Shown here: in pieces, positions 15,268 through 17,295 of the stretch
How the letters are laid out: each line of letters starts with the position of its first letter
Position numbering within the stretch: position 1 is the first letter of the stretch
Source: CALXJM01 sp963930325
Lineage (GTDB): Bacteria > Bacillota > Clostridia > TANB77 > CAG-508
Length of the DNA: 17,295 bases
Direction of reading: 5' to 3'
Assembly (NCBI GenBank): GCA_963930325.1
Contig: CAWVME010000039.1
Coordinates: forward strand, 1 to 17,295
Made by a program: the position numbers and the translations under genes
Notes under the pieces: generated by a model
What the model was told of the DNA's origin: nothing
The model's input: only the letters and a program-made list of their open reading frames with translations
Database searches by the model: none

Positions 15268-15597
15268 ATGAAAACTTTAAAAAAGAACTATGAATTTAAA
15301 AATGTATTAACAAAGGGAAAATATTTTACAGGAAAACAAATTGAAGTATATTGTTATAAAAATAAAAAAGGCAGTAATTTTATAGGAATTGCTGTACAGA
15401 AAAAAGTTGCTAAAGCAGTTTTGAGAAATAGAATTAAAAGATTAATTAGAGAAAATTATAGAGGAATAGAGAAAAAATTAGAAAAAGGATATGACATTGT
15501 TATAATATGGAAGAAAAGTGTATTACCAGAATTGGCAACTTTTGAGCAGATAGGTAAGGATATGTTAACTCTTTTTGAAAAAGCAAAATTAATATAG
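15268..15597 (+). CDS. rnpA: Ribonuclease P protein component
   Basis: Protein cofactor of RNase P, which trims the 5' leaders of pre-tRNAs. 109 aa, typical length. The diagnostic RNR motif is present (AVLRNRIKRLIREN, about 50-63), along with the N-terminal LKKNYEFKNVLTKGKYF, which lines the RNA-binding cleft with aromatic residues. The ATG has GAGG about 7 nt upstream. The catalytic RNA gene rnpB is not in this window. The stop is TAG, and yidD begins within about 10 bp, consistent with coupled translation. Confidence 0.95.
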   Translation: MKTLKKNYEFKNVLTKGKYFTGKQIEVYCYKNKKGSNFIGIAVQKKVAKAVLRNRIKRLIRENYRGIEKKLEKGYDIVIIWKKSVLPELATFEQIGKDMLTLFEKAKLI

Positions 15598-15607
15598 GAT
15601 GGAGAAC

Positions 15608-15826
15608 ATGAAAAAAGTTTTAATTTTTTTTATTAAAGTATATAAAAAAACTTTGTCGCCGATATTTACATTCTTAGGGATCCGTTGCAAATATGAACCA
15701 ACTTGTTCAGAATATATGAAACAGGCGATTTTAAAATATGGATGTATTAAAGGAGTTTTTTTGGGTATAAAAAGAATTTTGCGTTGCAATCCTTTTTCAA
15801 AAGGAGGATATGATCCTTTAAAATGA
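15608..15826 (+). CDS. yidD: Membrane protein insertion efficiency factor YidD
   Basis: 72 aa from the ATG at 15608. The alternative ATG at 15599 lacks a Shine-Dalgarno, whereas 15608 has AGGA 8 nt upstream and gives the family's MKKVLIFFIKVYKK start. The protein shows the typical amphipathic N-terminal helix, the Cys motif RCKYEPTCSEY, then GIKRILRCNPF and GGYDP. In E. coli, YidD aids insertion of membrane proteins together with YidC; here yidC is the next gene, 13 bp later. Peripheral inner-membrane location is inferred from the family. Confidence 0.93.
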   Translation: MKKVLIFFIKVYKKTLSPIFTFLGIRCKYEPTCSEYMKQAILKYGCIKGVFLGIKRILRCNPFSKGGYDPLK

Positions 15827-15839
15827 TTGGAGGAATAGA

Positions 15840-16688
15840 ATGATAGCATTTTTTGCAAATCTATTTGGATACATATTAAATTGGATTTATTCACTAGTTG
15901 CTAATTATGGATTAGCCATTATTATATTTTCTGTTGTATTAAAAATTATTTTAATTCCATTATCGATAAAACAACAGAAAACAATGAAAAAGTCTACGGA
16001 AATACAAGAAAAAGTAAAAGAAATACAAGATAAATACGAAGGAAACTTAGAAAAAATAAATCAAGAAACAATGAGTTTATATAAGAGTGAAAAAATGAAT
16101 CCTTTTAGTGGATGTTTTAGTGCGATTATACAAATTATATTACTATTCGCGATGTTTTATTTAGTAAGAAGTCCATTAACTTATATGAAGAAGATAGAAC
16201 CAGAAGTGATTGATAACTATGTTAATGAAATAAAAGAAGAATTACCAGAAAATGAAAGAAATTTAGCTTATCCAGAAATTTCTGTTATTAAAGAAAAGGG
16301 TAGTGAAGACGAAAATGTATATATTAATATGGAATTTTTAGGATTAGATTTGAGCAATGTTCCATCACAAGAACTATCTAATCCAAAAGTTTATATTATT
16401 CCAGCATTATATGTAATATCTTCATTAATATCTATGAAAATAACTACTAAAATGACTAAAAAGAACAAAGAAAAAGCAAAAGATAATGGAGAAAAAACAG
16501 AACTAGATGCAGTAGAACAAGCAAATAAAAATATGATGTGGTTCATGCCAATTATGTCTGTTTCGATTTCTTTAGTAGCTCCTTTAGGATTAGCGTTATA
16601 TTGGCTTATAAATAATATTTTGATGATAGTAGAAAGAATTTGCATTAATAAATATATAGAGTTTAAGGAGGAAAAAAACAATGCCTAA
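15840..16688 (+). CDS. yidC: Membrane protein insertase YidC/OxaA (SpoIIIJ-like)
   Basis: Inserts and folds membrane proteins, alone or with SecYEG. 282 aa with five hydrophobic segments, near 20-42, 94-110, 184-199, 233-249 and 250-268, and a Lys-rich cytoplasmic loop after the first (about 44-85). There is no lipobox Cys, unlike many Firmicutes YidC proteins; the N-terminus starts directly near the first membrane segment. The groove Arg of E. coli and B. subtilis YidC aligns with Lys35 in SVVLKIILIPL, a conservative change. An inserted acidic stretch (about 118-160) lies between segments 2 and 3. The ATG has GGAGG 6-7 nt upstream. It overlaps jag by 8 bp. Confidence 0.95.
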   Translation: MIAFFANLFGYILNWIYSLVANYGLAIIIFSVVLKIILIPLSIKQQKTMKKSTEIQEKVKEIQDKYEGNLEKINQETMSLYKSEKMNPFSGCFSAIIQIILLFAMFYLVRSPLTYMKKIEPEVIDNYVNEIKEELPENERNLAYPEISVIKEKGSEDENVYINMEFLGLDLSNVPSQELSNPKVYIIPALYVISSLISMKITTKMTKKNKEKAKDNGEKTELDAVEQANKNMMWFMPIMSVSISLVAPLGLALYWLINNILMIVERICINKYIEFKEEKNNA

Positions 16689-17295
16689 AACCATTATTGC
16701 GGAAGGGAAAACAACAGCAGAAGCAATTTCGAATGGATTGAAAGAATTAAAAGTATCAAAAGAAAATGTCGATATAAAAATATTAGAACAAGAAGATAAA
16801 AGAAGCTTTTTTAGTATTCTAGCTCCTAGAGTAGTAAAAATAGAAATGACTCTAAAAGAGAAAGGACAGACTGTAATAAGAGAAAAAAATATTAATAAAA
16901 ATCAAGAAGAAATAAAAACGGCAGAAGTAAAAATAGAAAAATTTTTAAATGAATTAATAGAGAAAATGCCAGAAAATGAAATAAATTATCAAATACAAAT
17001 AAAGGATTATGTTATATATATTGATATGTATGGAAAAGATATGAATTATCTAATTGGTTATAGAGGTGAAGTGTTAAATTCACTTCAAGTAATTGTAAGC
17101 AATATTGCTAATCGAAATGTACACGAAAAAATTCAAATATGCTTAGATATTCAAGGTTATAGAGCTAAAAGAGAAAAAGCATTACAAGATTTAGCAGAAA
17201 AAATTGCTAAGACTGTAATTAAAAATGGAAAATCAATTACTTTAGAACCAATGAATGCATATGAAAGAAAAATTATTCATAGTCATTTACAAAAT
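16681..17295 (+). CDS. jag: Jag/KhpB RNA-binding protein (3' end outside window)
   Basis: 205 codons are visible and the gene continues past the window. The Jag-N domain (about 1-50: MPKTIIAEGKTTAEAISNGL, then SFFSILAPR) is followed by a Lys/Glu linker. A KH domain (about 103-160) has a GYRG loop at 126-129. The start of an R3H domain follows, with Arg196 and His200 visible in NAYERKIIHSHLQ. KhpB works with KhpA as an RNA chaperone in Gram-positive bacteria and affects cell elongation and division. The ATG overlaps the end of yidC, and AGGAGG lies about 10 nt upstream. The order yidC-jag is conserved in Firmicutes. Confidence 0.95.
   Translation, partial: MPKTIIAEGKTTAEAISNGLKELKVSKENVDIKILEQEDKRSFFSILAPRVVKIEMTLKEKGQTVIREKNINKNQEEIKTAEVKIEKFLNELIEKMPENEINYQIQIKDYVIYIDMYGKDMNYLIGYRGEVLNSLQVIVSNIANRNVHEKIQICLDIQGYRAKREKALQDLAEKIAKTVIKNGKSITLEPMNAYERKIIHSHLQN

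Noticed and set aside
15589..15894. Minus-strand 101-codon ORF over yidD
   Set aside because: It is antisense to yidD and the start of yidC, both supported by clear family motifs and ribosome-binding sites.

Overview
This window is the chromosomal replication-origin region of a very AT-rich, low-GC Gram-positive bacterium. The gene order dnaA-dnaN-recF-remB-gyrB...gyrA on the minus strand, with rpmH-rnpA-yidD-yidC-jag on the plus strand, is the classical Firmicutes oriC arrangement. The DnaC/DnaI-type helicase loader with a Cys cluster, the AT bias and a CD1110-like VirB4 suggest a Clostridia-type organism. The species cannot be fixed from sequence alone.

Layout. (1) Positions 2-745 hold the end of a helicase-loader ATPase on the plus strand. 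It converges on gyrA, and a hairpin terminator lies between them. (2) Positions 826-3264 hold gyrA, with its own consensus promoter. (3) Positions 3364-7861 hold a promoter-driven four-gene operon between gyrB and gyrA, which in most Firmicutes are adjacent. In transcription order it encodes a separate VirB4 N-terminal domain, a VirB4-family ATPase with a one-base frameshift in its P-loop, a CpaE-like receiver/ParA-type ATPase, and a helical protein I do not recognise. (4) Positions 7862-8406 are about 540 bp without genes. They hold a plausible divergent plus-strand promoter, imperfect repeats and long inverted repeats, and end at a hairpin just beyond gyrB; this could be a non-coding RNA. 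(5) Positions 8424-12897 hold gyrB, remB, recF and dnaN. (6) Positions 12898-14715 hold dnaA flanked by two clusters of DnaA boxes. The dnaA-dnaN gap also contains a clear DnaA-trio array and is the likely unwinding site. (7) Positions 14774-17295 hold rpmH, rnpA, yidD, yidC and the start of jag in one plus-strand operon.

How it works together. DnaA binds both box clusters and opens the duplex at the TAG/TAA trios. DnaN, RecF and gyrase are expressed from the leftward arm. Ribosomal protein L34, the RNase P protein, YidD/YidC and Jag come from the rightward arm. Apart from the helicase loader, every gene is co-directional with the fork leaving oriC.

The most unusual part is the gyrB-gyrA insert. 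It encodes ATPases typical of type IV secretion and Tad-like machines, but no relaxase, coupling protein or recombinase is visible here. It is therefore not a recognisable complete conjugative element. Its VirB4 reading frame is broken twice, by an in-frame TAG and by a +1 frameshift.
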